Shown here: positions 1-8,557 of the stretch, one piece after another | Numbering within the stretch: position 1 is the stretch's first letter | Layout: each line of letters starts with the position of its first letter | NCBI GenBank assembly: GCA_018054805.1 | Contig: JAGPIU010000015.1 | Coordinates: 1-11,019, forward strand | Source of the DNA: Paludibacter sp. | GTDB taxonomy: Bacteria > Bacteroidota > Bacteroidia > Bacteroidales > Paludibacteraceae | Length of the DNA stretch: 11,019 nucleotides | Direction of reading: 5' to 3' | Notes under the pieces: generated by a model | Seen by the model: the letters and a program-made list of their open reading frames with translations, nothing else | What the model was told of the DNA's origin: nothing | The model's database searches: none | Translations under genes and position numbers: made by a program

Positions 1-999
1 TGCTGCGAAGCACATGTGGCTGTGGGCGATCTTCACGAATATGTGCAGGATGCCCTCGATCTGATTGAATTTGCCAACGGCCCGGTTACCAGCAAATGGG
101 GAAAAGTGCGTGCCGATATGGGTCACCCGGCACCTTTCAATCTGAAATTTATAGGTGTAGGCAATGAGCAATGGGGAGCCGAATATCCCGAACGTCTCGA
201 AGTTTTTATGAAAGCCATCAGAGCTAAACATCCTGAAATTAAAATCATTGGAAGTTCAGGTCCGCAATCCGAAGGAAAAGATTTCGAGTACCTTTGGCCC
301 GAAATGAAACGTCTGAAAGTGGATTTGGTGGACGAGCATTATTATCGTCCGGAAAAATGGTTCCTCGAAGGCGCTGCCCGTTACGACAACTACGACCGCA
401 AAGGCCCGAAAGTGTTTGCCGGCGAATATGCCTGTCACCCGCGCAACCGTAAAAACAATTTCGAGTCGGCACTCAGCGAAGCCGCTTTCATGACCGGTTT
501 CGAACGTAATGCCGATGTGGTGCATATGTGTACTTATGCGCCGCTTTTTGCGCATGTCGATGGCTGGCAATGGCGTCCCGACCTCATTTGGTTCGACAAC
601 CTGAAAAGCGTAAAATCAATCAATTACTATGTGCAGCAACTTTACGGACATAATGCAGGCACTCATGTGCTGAAAACTTCCGAAAACAAAGTGCCACTCA
701 CCGGCCAGGAAGGTATTTATGCAAGTTCGGCGCTGGATAAAAAGAAAAATGAAATCATTCTGAAAATCGCCAATGTTTCGAATGAAAAACGCACGCTGAA
801 TTACACATTTACCGGGCTGAAAAAAGGCGAACGTAAGGTCACACACACCATTCTGACATCAGCCGATGCGGACATTGAGAATACGCTCGAAAATCCCAAT
901 GCAGTCGTTCCGTCCATCAAATCGATGTCGCAAAAAGACAGTGCATTCGAAGTGGAAATTGCCCCACGCTCATTCAATGTGTACGTGATCAAACTCTGA
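1..999 (+). CDS. GH51 alpha-L-arabinofuranosidase, 3' part (5' end outside window)
   Basis: The reading frame is open from base 1, so the gene begins upstream and 332 C-terminal residues are visible; the GTG at 16 is only an internal codon. GH51 enzymes release terminal arabinofuranose from arabinan, arabinoxylan and similar plant polysaccharides. The end of the (beta/alpha)8 barrel carries GNEQWG at window residues 54-59, where Glu56 (bases 166-168) is the expected acid/base, and FAGEYACH, where Glu142 (bases 424-426) is the expected nucleophile. The 86-residue spacing and the GEYA context look more like the eukaryote-type GH51 subgroup than the Geobacillus type; this is from memory of the families. 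From about residue 205 a beta-rich C-terminal domain follows (YYVQQLYGHNAG through SFNVYVIKL). The signal peptide, if any, is out of view. The gene ends at a strong terminator and is unrelated to the gyrB that follows. The family call is secure; the exact substrate is not. Confidence 0.92.
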   Translation, partial: CCEAHVAVGDLHEYVQDALDLIEFANGPVTSKWGKVRADMGHPAPFNLKFIGVGNEQWGAEYPERLEVFMKAIRAKHPEIKIIGSSGPQSEGKDFEYLWPEMKRLKVDLVDEHYYRPEKWFLEGAARYDNYDRKGPKVFAGEYACHPRNRKNNFESALSEAAFMTGFERNADVVHMCTYAPLFAHVDGWQWRPDLIWFDNLKSVKSINYYVQQLYGHNAGTHVLKTSENKVPLTGQEGIYASSALDKKKNEIILKIANVSNEKRTLNYTFTGLKKGERKVTHTILTSADADIENTLENPNAVVPSIKSMSQKDSAFEVEIAPRSFNVYVIKL

Positions 1000-1016
1000 T
1001 CCGTATTTCGCTTGAC

Positions 1017-1063
1017 AAAACACCCGGGAAAAGCCCTGCAAAAAAGGCACTCCCGGGTGTTTT
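1017..1063 (+). terminator. Rho-independent-type terminator after the arabinofuranosidase
   Basis: A perfect 13-bp inverted repeat is seen: AAAACACCCGGGA at 1017-1029 and TCCCGGGTGTTTT at 1051-1063, with a 21-nt loop. The stem core is GC-rich and ends in a U-run, starting 17 nt after the stop codon. Because the left arm begins with AAAA, it could also stop transcription from the other strand, but no convergent gene is present here. It separates the carbohydrate gene from gyrB. Confidence 0.9.
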
Positions 1064-1101
1064 ATTTCCACTTCACAGACAAAGAACTTTTTAAGTTATA
1101 A

Positions 1102-1135
1102 TTTCCTCTGTTCTCATTTTTTTTGCGTATATTTG
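1102..1135 (+). promoter_or_regulatory. Likely gyrB promoter, Bacteroidota type
   Basis: TATATTTG at 1128-1135 matches the Bacteroidota primary sigma factor -7 consensus TAnnTTTG exactly. The -33 element is weak: TTTC at 1102-1105, one base off TTTG, lies 22 bases upstream of the -7 box. Transcription would begin around 1140-1145, giving an untranslated leader of roughly 80 nt before the gyrB ATG. The rest of the 1064-1223 spacer is AT-rich, and I see no operator or riboswitch in it. Confidence 0.6.
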
Positions 1136-1220
1136 TATGTTTTTTCAGAACGGAATTACATACCGCTGATCAGGCATTCTAAAATTATTCAAACAACTGA
1201 ATTAATATACTTTACAATAG

Positions 1221-3182
<1,962 letters not shown>

Positions 3183-3189
3183 TTATTAA

Positions 3190-3290
3190 TTTGAAAATTT
3201 GAGGGTTTGAAAATTTGAATATTCCTGATGGTTTTCATCTGAAATGAATATTTAAATTTTCAAATTCCAAATTTTTGAATTTTCAAATTT
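3190..3290 (+). repeat. AT-rich inverted and direct repeat between gyrB and the LOG gene
   Basis: The spacer is built from variants of TTTGAAAATTTGA. Two identical 13-bp copies lie at 3190-3202 and 3206-3218 (period 16), and reverse-complement versions lie at about 3253-3264 and 3277-3290. The best hairpin pairs 3206-3224 with 3246-3264: 19 positions, 18 exact and one that would be G-U in RNA. A small inner pairing, GATG at 3227-3230 with CATC at 3236-3239, caps it. It could end gyrB transcription, but the stem has almost no GC, so a classic terminator is doubtful. It ends only 6 nt before the next ATG. Confidence 0.7.
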
Positions 3291-3296
3291 TTGATA

Positions 3297-3842
3297 ATGA
3301 ACATAGCCGTTTACTGCTCATCGAGCAATCACATTGCTGAAAATTATCTTGCTACGGCTTTGAGCCTGGGCAAATGGATCGCGCAAAACGGTCATGTACT
3401 TGTTTTTGGTGGTGCTACAGGTGGTTCAATGTCGGCTGTTTCGGAAGGCGCAGCTTCGTCGAAAGGGAAAATTGTGGGTGTGATCCCACCTGCCATTATT
3501 CAGATGAACCGTCAGAGTCCGCTCTGCACCGAACTTATCACTGTACAGGATATGAGCGAACGTAAAGCGTCGATGAAAAACATTGCCGATGCTTTTGTTG
3601 TTTTACCGGGTAGTTATGGTACACTCGACGAACTTTTCGATGTAACAGCATCGGCCATTGTGGGAGAACACAGGAAGCCTGTAATTATACTGAATGAGAA
3701 TGGGTTTTACAATCATCTTATTGCACTGATAGCACAAATGAAAGATGAAAAGTTTATTCCTGTCGAGAATTTCAGACCTGTTTTTGTAAACAGTCCTGAA
3801 GAGTGCTTTCAGCAACTCGTTCGGATTTCGGATAAAAACTAA
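3297..3842 (+). CDS. LOG-family protein (TIGR00730 type), putative nucleotide 5'-monophosphate phosphoribohydrolase
   Basis: This 181-residue protein has a Rossmann fold of the LOG family, whose characterised members hydrolyse cytokinin riboside 5'-monophosphates or other nucleotide monophosphates to base and ribose 5-phosphate. Seen in order: the first strand MNIAVYCSSSN, a nucleotide loop FGGATGGSMSAVSEGA at about 37-52, MSERKASM with the conserved Arg89, and PGSYGTLDE at 104-112 with the conserved Glu112. The usual PGGxGTxxE has Ser106 in place of the second glycine, and the GGATGGSM loop also departs from the common GGGxxGLMG form. The key Arg and Glu are kept, so activity remains likely. 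ATG 3297 is chosen over an in-frame TTG at 3291, because that TTG lies at the edge of the repeat and the MNIAVYCSSS start fits the family. It lies 30 nt before the next gene, probably in one transcript. The natural substrate cannot be read from sequence. Confidence 0.87.
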   Translation: MNIAVYCSSSNHIAENYLATALSLGKWIAQNGHVLVFGGATGGSMSAVSEGAASSKGKIVGVIPPAIIQMNRQSPLCTELITVQDMSERKASMKNIADAFVVLPGSYGTLDELFDVTASAIVGEHRKPVIILNENGFYNHLIALIAQMKDEKFIPVENFRPVFVNSPEECFQQLVRISDKN

Positions 3843-3872
3843 CAAATATATCAATCATACACTCTGAGTATC

Positions 3873-5189
3873 ATGAATTTATTTTGGAAAATCCTGTTCG
3901 GAAAAATCACTCCCACAGCTAAAATAGAACAGCAGGAGTCTGATTTACAAAAATCGTTCGAACGTTATCTCGAAGTAGAAAAGTCGCTCGAACTGGCCGA
4001 ATACAAAACTTTGTTTCACGAAGTAAAAGCACCTGCTTTTATAGAGCATAAAAAAACACTCCAAAACCGCAAATACCGCGATACTGAAGAGTACCGCGAC
4101 AGCTCGAAGTACAAAAAGCTTGCGGCCAGCCATGACATAAAAACATACTACGAGGTGCTTGCCTCACAAGAACTTTCTGATTTTCTTGAATTTAAAAAGT
4201 CAGATGAATACAAAAACCTGGGCGATAAAAAGAAACTAATTGCTTCGGAAAAACTTCAGCGTATGAAAGCATTTGAAAGATCAAAAGCTTTCAAAATTTA
4301 CAGCCGTTTCCACGATTCATACATTATCAAAGAATATGAGCAACTTAAAGCCATTGTTTCGCATCCCGAATTTGTGGCAAAAAACGAATTCTGGGCCAAT
4401 CCCCAACGCTGGCACACAACTCCCGAATACGCCAAAGAGCAACGCTTCTACGAACTGGATAAAAATCCGGACATTGCTTTTTACAACAAACAGAATGCTG
4501 GCAGTTTCGAGATTCTGAAAAAACAGCAAATCACTTTCATTGAACAATTCGATTGGAACACGCTCGCCAAATCGCGATGGAATTATGGTTTCGCTTATAA
4601 GAGTCCCGCATTGCTAGCCCAGCACTCATTTGCAAACGAAAAGCAAGCCAACAATAATGGAAAAAATGTATCAGTGGTTGACGGAAAACTCCGAATAAGT
4701 ACCGAAAAGGAAACTGTGAAAGCACCGGCTTGGCACACGACTAAAGGTTTTATCGAAAAAGAATTCGAATACACTTCAGATATTTTGCAGTCAGCCGACA
4801 GTTTCCGCCAGAAAAAAGGAAAATTTTCAGCCAAAATACGTTGCACAGGAAATCTGCATCACGCTTTCTGGCTCGGAACTGACAAAAAGCTTCCACATAT
4901 CAACATTTTCCATTGGGACGGTAAAAAAGTAAAAGTAGGAAATGCCGCTCAACAGGTTTGGGATGGCGTGGAAATTTCAGGACTCAATCCTGCTAACTTC
5001 TACATTTATACGCTTGAATGGACCGATAAAGAACTGATCTGGAGCATAAACAACTTCGAGGTTTACCGCACCGCAGGCAACCTTCCGAAAGAAGAAATGT
5101 ATCTGGCATTCAGTTCATTCATTCCTGAAAAATTGAAAGGCGATACCGGAATACTCGAAGTGGACTGGGTAAAAGTAACTCAGAACTGA
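3873..5189 (+). CDS. GH16-like jelly-roll protein with substituted catalytic motif and helical repeat N-terminus
   Basis: The protein has 438 residues. Residues 1-219 are rich in Lys, Glu, Tyr and aromatic residues, predicted mainly helical, and contain loosely repeated segments of about 35 residues (EYKTLF, KYKKLAAS, EYKNLG, EYEQLK recur). Residues 220-438 resemble the GH16 concanavalin-like fold: FIEQFDW entry, KGKFSAKIR, HHAFWLG, then NFYIYTLEWTDKELIWSINN and the closing LEVDWVKV. In active GH16 enzymes the catalytic strand reads ExDxxE; here it reads HINIFH at 342-347, so both glutamates and the aspartate are replaced. I infer a non-hydrolytic sugar-binding or structural role. There is no signal peptide or lipobox: MNLFWKILFG has only a short hydrophobic stretch followed by charged residues. 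It probably shares a transcript with the LOG gene and ends before a terminator. The fold is fairly sure, the function unknown. Confidence 0.75.
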   Translation: MNLFWKILFGKITPTAKIEQQESDLQKSFERYLEVEKSLELAEYKTLFHEVKAPAFIEHKKTLQNRKYRDTEEYRDSSKYKKLAASHDIKTYYEVLASQELSDFLEFKKSDEYKNLGDKKKLIASEKLQRMKAFERSKAFKIYSRFHDSYIIKEYEQLKAIVSHPEFVAKNEFWANPQRWHTTPEYAKEQRFYELDKNPDIAFYNKQNAGSFEILKKQQITFIEQFDWNTLAKSRWNYGFAYKSPALLAQHSFANEKQANNNGKNVSVVDGKLRISTEKETVKAPAWHTTKGFIEKEFEYTSDILQSADSFRQKKGKFSAKIRCTGNLHHAFWLGTDKKLPHINIFHWDGKKVKVGNAAQQVWDGVEISGLNPANFYIYTLEWTDKELIWSINNFEVYRTAGNLPKEEMYLAFSSFIPEKLKGDTGILEVDWVKVTQN

Positions 5190-5230
5190 TAAAACAGGTT
5201 CTTTTTACCTGCCAATAAATATAAATCTGT

Positions 5231-5260
5231 AAAAAGGGCAAGTCTTTACTTGTCCTTTTT
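5231..5260 (+). terminator. Hairpin terminator between the GH16-like gene and the KDO block
   Basis: AAAAAGGGCAAGT at 5231-5243 pairs with ACTTGTCCTTTTT at 5248-5260 around a CTTT loop: 13 positions, 12 exact and one G-U, ending in a U-run. A smaller 5-bp hairpin (CAGGT 5195-5199 with ACCTG 5207-5211) lies upstream, just after the stop codon. The main hairpin makes the KDO block a separate transcription unit. Its promoter must then lie in the 43 nt before ATG 5304 or upstream through the hairpin; I see no good TAnnTTTG box there. Confidence 0.83.
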
Positions 5261-5303
5261 AGTATTTTCAAAATTAAAAATTGCTCACACACATACAGTA
5301 GCT

Positions 5304-6689
5304 ATGACAGCAACAAAAAAAATAAATGTAGCTAACCGCTTCGAAATCGGAGGCAACAACCGTTTTGTGCTTATTGCAGGCCCCTGCGCCATCGAAACCG
5401 AAGAAATGACCATGCAGGTGGCTGCGAGTCTGAAAGAAATCTGCCACGATCTGGGCATTCATCTTATTTTTAAATCGTCGTTCGACAAAGCAAACCGCAC
5501 TTCGGTAAAAGCGCCACGCGGCGTGGGTATGGAACGCGGACTCGAGATTCTGCAACGTGTAAAAACCGAACTCAATCTGCCCGTAATCACCGATGTACAC
5601 GAATCGTGGCAATGCGAACCTGTGGCAAAAGTGGCCGACATGCTTCAGATTCCGGCTTTTCTTTCGCGTCAGACAGATTTACTGGTGGCTGCTGCCAAAA
5701 CAGGAAAAATTGTGAACGTAAAAAAAGGTCAGTTCATGGCGCCCTGGGACATGAAGAATGTAGTGGAAAAATTACGCGACTCGGGCACCGAACAGATTTT
5801 GCTTTGCGAACGCGGTTCAAGCTTTGGTTACAATAATTTAGTGGTGGACATGACCGGACTTGTGGAAATGCGCAGTTATGGTTATCCGGTGGTTTTTGAT
5901 GCTACACATGCAGTACAAAAACCCGGCGGGCAAGGCACTTCAACAGGTGGTAATCGTGAAATGGTGCCTTACCTGATGCGCGCTGCACTTGCTGTGGGCG
6001 TGGATGCAATTTTCGCCGAAGTACATCCCGACCCCGACCATGCATTCAGCGATGGCCCTAACCAGATTCATTTGTCGAACATCCGTAAAATTCTCGAAGA
6101 AGCTGTGGCTATTGACGATTTAATTAAAGGAAACAAGAAGACAGGAAGACAAGGAAACGAGGAAGCTGAGAGACAAGGAGACTCAGAACTCAAAACTCAA
6201 AACTCAGAACTCAATATTAAACTCTTTCTGACAGATGTGGATGGCGTACTCACCGATGCCGGAATGTATTATTCCGAAAATGGTGATGAGCTGAAAAAAT
6301 TCAACACGCACGATGGAATGGGTCTGCAACTTATTCGTCAGAAGGGCATTAAAACCGGCATTATCACTTCCGAAAATACGATGATGGTGGAACGTCGTTT
6401 CAACAAACTGAAACTCGATTATCTGTATCAGGGCAAACGCGAAGGTGGCAAACTGGCTTCGGCACTTGAAATTTGCGAAAAAGAAGGCATTACACTCCAA
6501 AATGTGGCTTATATTGGCGACGATATCAATTGTCTGGAACTGCTTTCGAATGTGGGACTTGCAGCCTGTCCGGCCAATGCGCTCGATGCAGTGAAGCAAA
6601 TTCCCGGAATTGTACGCATGAACAAAAAAGGTGGCGAAGGTTGCGTGCGCGAATTTATCGAAATGATTATCAACAAAATGGAAAAATAA
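5304..6689 (+). CDS. kdsA-kdsC: Fused KDO-8-phosphate synthase / KDO-8-phosphate phosphatase
   Basis: This 461-residue cytoplasmic protein carries two consecutive enzymes of KDO synthesis. Residues 1-275 are KdsA, which condenses arabinose 5-phosphate with phosphoenolpyruvate: IAGPCAIE, KSSFDKANRTS, FDATHAVQKPGG and FAEVHPDPDHAFSDGPN are all present. Cys28, His202, Glu239 and Asp250 match the spacing of the metal ligands of the metal-dependent Aquifex enzyme (C11, H185, E222, D233), so this is the metal-dependent class. Residues 276-304 are a low-complexity linker encoded by simple repeats. Residues 305-461 are KdsC, a HAD phosphatase without cap: LTDVDGVLTD with nucleophile Asp311 and acid/base Asp313, IITSE, and YIGDDINC with Asp406-Asp407. 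ATG 5304 is chosen because the upstream in-frame TTG at 5250 lies inside the terminator hairpin. No ATG precedes the KdsC domain, so separate initiation is unlikely. kdsD follows after 7 nt. Confidence 0.93.
   Translation: MTATKKINVANRFEIGGNNRFVLIAGPCAIETEEMTMQVAASLKEICHDLGIHLIFKSSFDKANRTSVKAPRGVGMERGLEILQRVKTELNLPVITDVHESWQCEPVAKVADMLQIPAFLSRQTDLLVAAAKTGKIVNVKKGQFMAPWDMKNVVEKLRDSGTEQILLCERGSSFGYNNLVVDMTGLVEMRSYGYPVVFDATHAVQKPGGQGTSTGGNREMVPYLMRAALAVGVDAIFAEVHPDPDHAFSDGPNQIHLSNIRKILEEAVAIDDLIKGNKKTGRQGNEEAERQGDSELKTQNSELNIKLFLTDVDGVLTDAGMYYSENGDELKKFNTHDGMGLQLIRQKGIKTGIITSENTMMVERRFNKLKLDYLYQGKREGGKLASALEICEKEGITLQNVAYIGDDINCLELLSNVGLAACPANALDAVKQIPGIVRMNKKGGEGCVREFIEMIINKMEK
6137..6215 (+). 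repeat. Simple-repeat tract inside the KdsA-KdsC linker
   Basis: The first part (6137-6180) is purine-rich with variants of AGACAAGG at about 6138-6145, 6147-6154 and 6171-6178. The second part is five head-to-tail heptamers at 6181-6187, 6188-6194, 6195-6201, 6202-6208 and 6209-6215, reading ACTCAGA, ACTCAAA, ACTCAAA, ACTCAGA and ACTCAAT. In frame, three units give a 7-residue peptide period (SELKTQN, then SELN). A 7-bp unit is not a multiple of three, so gain or loss of one unit shifts the frame. Confidence 0.9.
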
Positions 6690-6696
6690 GCAAGCC

Positions 6697-7647
6697 ATGA
6701 TAAACGCAGAAAAACGGGCAAAGGAAATATTTGCACAGCAAATTGGCGAACTGCAAAAACTTTCGGATAAAATTGGTCCGGAAATGAATCAGGTGGTCGA
6801 AATGATTTACGCTTGCCGTGGTAAATTAGTGATAATGGGCGTAGGCAAAACCGGCATTATCGGACATAAAATTGCGTCGTCGTTAGCTTCCACAGGCACA
6901 CCTGCCATTTTCGTGAATGCCGCCGAGGCGATGCACGGCGATTTGGGCATGATTTCGCCCGACGATATTGCGCTGCTTATCTCAAACAGCGGCAGTTCAA
7001 TGGAAATTATCAACATTGTAGCGCCTCTGAAAAAAATTGGCTGTCGCATTATTGCCATGACCGGAAATCCGCAATCGCCACTTGCACGCGAGGCCGAACT
7101 TATGCTGAATGTGGGAGTCGAAAAAGAAGCCTGTCCGCTGGGACTTGCACCTACCACCTCCACCACAGCCACTTTGGTTATGGGCGATGCCCTCACTATC
7201 TGTTTGATGGAACGTCGTAACTTTAAAGCTGAAAACTACGCACTTTATCATCCCGGAGGTGCACTTGGCAGGCAGTTGCTTACCCGTGTGAAAGACGAAA
7301 TGACCACCGAAATCCCGAAGGTAAACGAAGACAGCATTTTTAAAGATATAATTTTGGAAATGAGCAAAAAACGCCTCGGCATGACGCTTGTTTACAACAC
7401 AAAAAATGAAGCCACCGGCATTATTACCGACGGAGATTTACGTCGTGCCATTCAGAATTTCGACGATCTGAAAAGCCTCAAAGCTGCCGACATTATGACA
7501 AAAGGTTTTAAACGCATCGATAAAAATGAAATGCTCTCAGAAGCACTTGAAATGATGGACATTAGCAATATAACCACTCTGGCAGTAATTGATGGCGCAA
7601 GCGTTTGCGGGATTCTTTCGATTCATCATATTATTGATTTCAGGTAA
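6697..7647 (+). CDS. kdsD: D-arabinose 5-phosphate isomerase
   Basis: KdsD (KpsF/GutQ family) converts ribulose 5-phosphate to arabinose 5-phosphate, the sugar substrate of the KdsA domain encoded just upstream. The 316-residue protein has an N-terminal SIS domain (about 35-170): MGVGKTGIIGHK, STGTPAIFVNAAEAMHGDLGM, ISNSGSSMEI and ACPLGLAPTTSTTATLVMGD. A SHPGGALGR-like segment reads YHPGGALGR. Lys51, Glu103, Glu144 and His185 sit at a constant offset of eight from the conserved Lys59, Glu111, Glu152 and His193 of the E. coli enzyme. Two CBS domains follow at about 205-258 and 265-316, ending with GILSIHHIIDF. ATG 6697 lies 7 nt after the kdsA-kdsC stop, so co-transcription is near certain. 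Length is slightly below the E. coli protein (328). GutQ or KpsF paralogues cannot be excluded by sequence alone, but the context supports the main KDO pathway. Confidence 0.95.
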   Translation: MINAEKRAKEIFAQQIGELQKLSDKIGPEMNQVVEMIYACRGKLVIMGVGKTGIIGHKIASSLASTGTPAIFVNAAEAMHGDLGMISPDDIALLISNSGSSMEIINIVAPLKKIGCRIIAMTGNPQSPLAREAELMLNVGVEKEACPLGLAPTTSTTATLVMGDALTICLMERRNFKAENYALYHPGGALGRQLLTRVKDEMTTEIPKVNEDSIFKDIILEMSKKRLGMTLVYNTKNEATGIITDGDLRRAIQNFDDLKSLKAADIMTKGFKRIDKNEMLSEALEMMDISNITTLAVIDGASVCGILSIHHIIDFR

Positions 7648-7707
7648 ATTGTTGATTCTTAAGCCTGTCTCCTGGTATCCTTTGTTTACTCATTCACAAT
7701 CAGAACA

Positions 7708-8550
7708 TTGAAATACAAAAAAATATATATCGAAATTACAAACAGCTGCAACTTTAATTGCAGCTTTTGTTTTCAAACGGGGCGTGCAAAAGCATTTATG
7801 TCGCCGGAGGATTTTCGTACCATTTGCCAAAAGATAAAGCCTTTTACATCATATATTTATCTGCATGTATTGGGCGAACCTTTGTTGCATCCACGCTTTG
7901 AAGAAATACTGCAAATAGCCGCTGAGAATGAATTGAATGTGAACATTACTACCAACGGCAGTCTTATTGCCCGTAAAAAAGAAATTCTGCTCCGCAATAA
8001 TGTACGTCAGATTAATATTTCGCTACACGATGCGGAAGAAAATGTGGAAAAAGATCAGCTCGAAAATTATTTAAACGAAATACTCAGCTACGCAAAACCG
8101 GCTGCGAATCAGACTTATGTAAACCTGCGCTTATGGAACAGCGGCGAAACGGCAAGTAACGTCTTCAATCAGTTTTGTGTTGAAAAAATTCGACAACATT
8201 TTCCCGAAGGCAACACAAACCTGAACGAAAGCACGAAAGAAAAGGGCATAAAACTGGCCGATCATATCTTTCTGCAAACAGCACCCCGCTTCGAATGGCC
8301 CGATGGTGGCGAAGAACGTTCGCCTGAAACACGCACCTGCTATGCACTACGCGACCAGATAGCCATTCTGGCCGAAGGAACTGTGGTGCCCTGCTGCCTC
8401 GACGCCGATGGGAATATGAATCTTGGGAACGTATTTGAACAGGATTTGGGAGAAATACTCCAATCAGCCCGCGCACAAAAAATCAGAAACGGATTTATCA
8501 ACCACAAAATCACAGAGGAGTTTTGTAAAAGTTGTGGATTTTTCATTTGA
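7708..8550 (+). CDS. Radical SAM protein with SPASM/twitch-type C-terminal cysteines, function unknown
   Basis: The protein has 280 residues. CNFNCSFC at 14-21 gives the CX3CX2C site for the radical SAM 4Fe-4S cluster (Cys14, Cys18, Cys21), followed by the HVLGEPLLHP and VNITTNGSLI strands of the partial TIM barrel. Cys211, Cys229, Cys230, Cys273 and Cys276 with the context VVPCCLDADGNMNLGNV form a SPASM-like auxiliary cluster region. Such proteins often modify peptides or small molecules, but no short precursor peptide gene is visible nearby, so the substrate is unknown. The start is TTG: no ATG or GTG exists in frame between the stop at 7660-7662 and the first strand (KYKKIYIEITNSCN), and homologues typically begin there. 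The 60-nt gap after kdsD suggests either read-through or a weak promoter. The next gene begins 7 nt after the stop, so the two are probably translated from one message. Confidence 0.85.
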   Translation: MKYKKIYIEITNSCNFNCSFCFQTGRAKAFMSPEDFRTICQKIKPFTSYIYLHVLGEPLLHPRFEEILQIAAENELNVNITTNGSLIARKKEILLRNNVRQINISLHDAEENVEKDQLENYLNEILSYAKPAANQTYVNLRLWNSGETASNVFNQFCVEKIRQHFPEGNTNLNESTKEKGIKLADHIFLQTAPRFEWPDGGEERSPETRTCYALRDQIAILAEGTVVPCCLDADGNMNLGNVFEQDLGEILQSARAQKIRNGFINHKITEEFCKSCGFFI

Positions 8551-8557
8551 ATAAACA

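Noticed and set aside
16..18. GTG 16 as the start of the arabinofuranosidase
   Set aside because: The frame is open upstream to base 1 and the protein begins in the middle of the catalytic barrel, so the true start is outside the window.
3291..3296. TTG 3291 as the LOG start
   Set aside because: It adds only two residues, abuts the repeat, and ATG 3297 gives the typical family N-terminus.
4731..5186. Active laminarinase/GH16 hydrolase
   Set aside because: All three catalytic acids of ExDxxE are replaced (HINIFH) and there is no export signal, so hydrolase activity is unlikely.
5250..5303. In-frame TTG at 5250 as a start that would add 18 residues to KdsA
   Set aside because: The TTG lies in the right arm of the 5231-5260 terminator hairpin, and the added residues do not look like KdsA. 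ATG 5304 gives the normal N-terminus.
7676..7684. TATCCTTTG as a -7 promoter box for the radical SAM gene
   Set aside because: It has three rather than two bases between TA and TTTG and no convincing -33 element; too weak to call.
7708..8550. Ribosomally made, modified peptide cluster around the radical SAM/SPASM protein
   Set aside because: No short precursor-like gene, protease or exporter is visible on either side.
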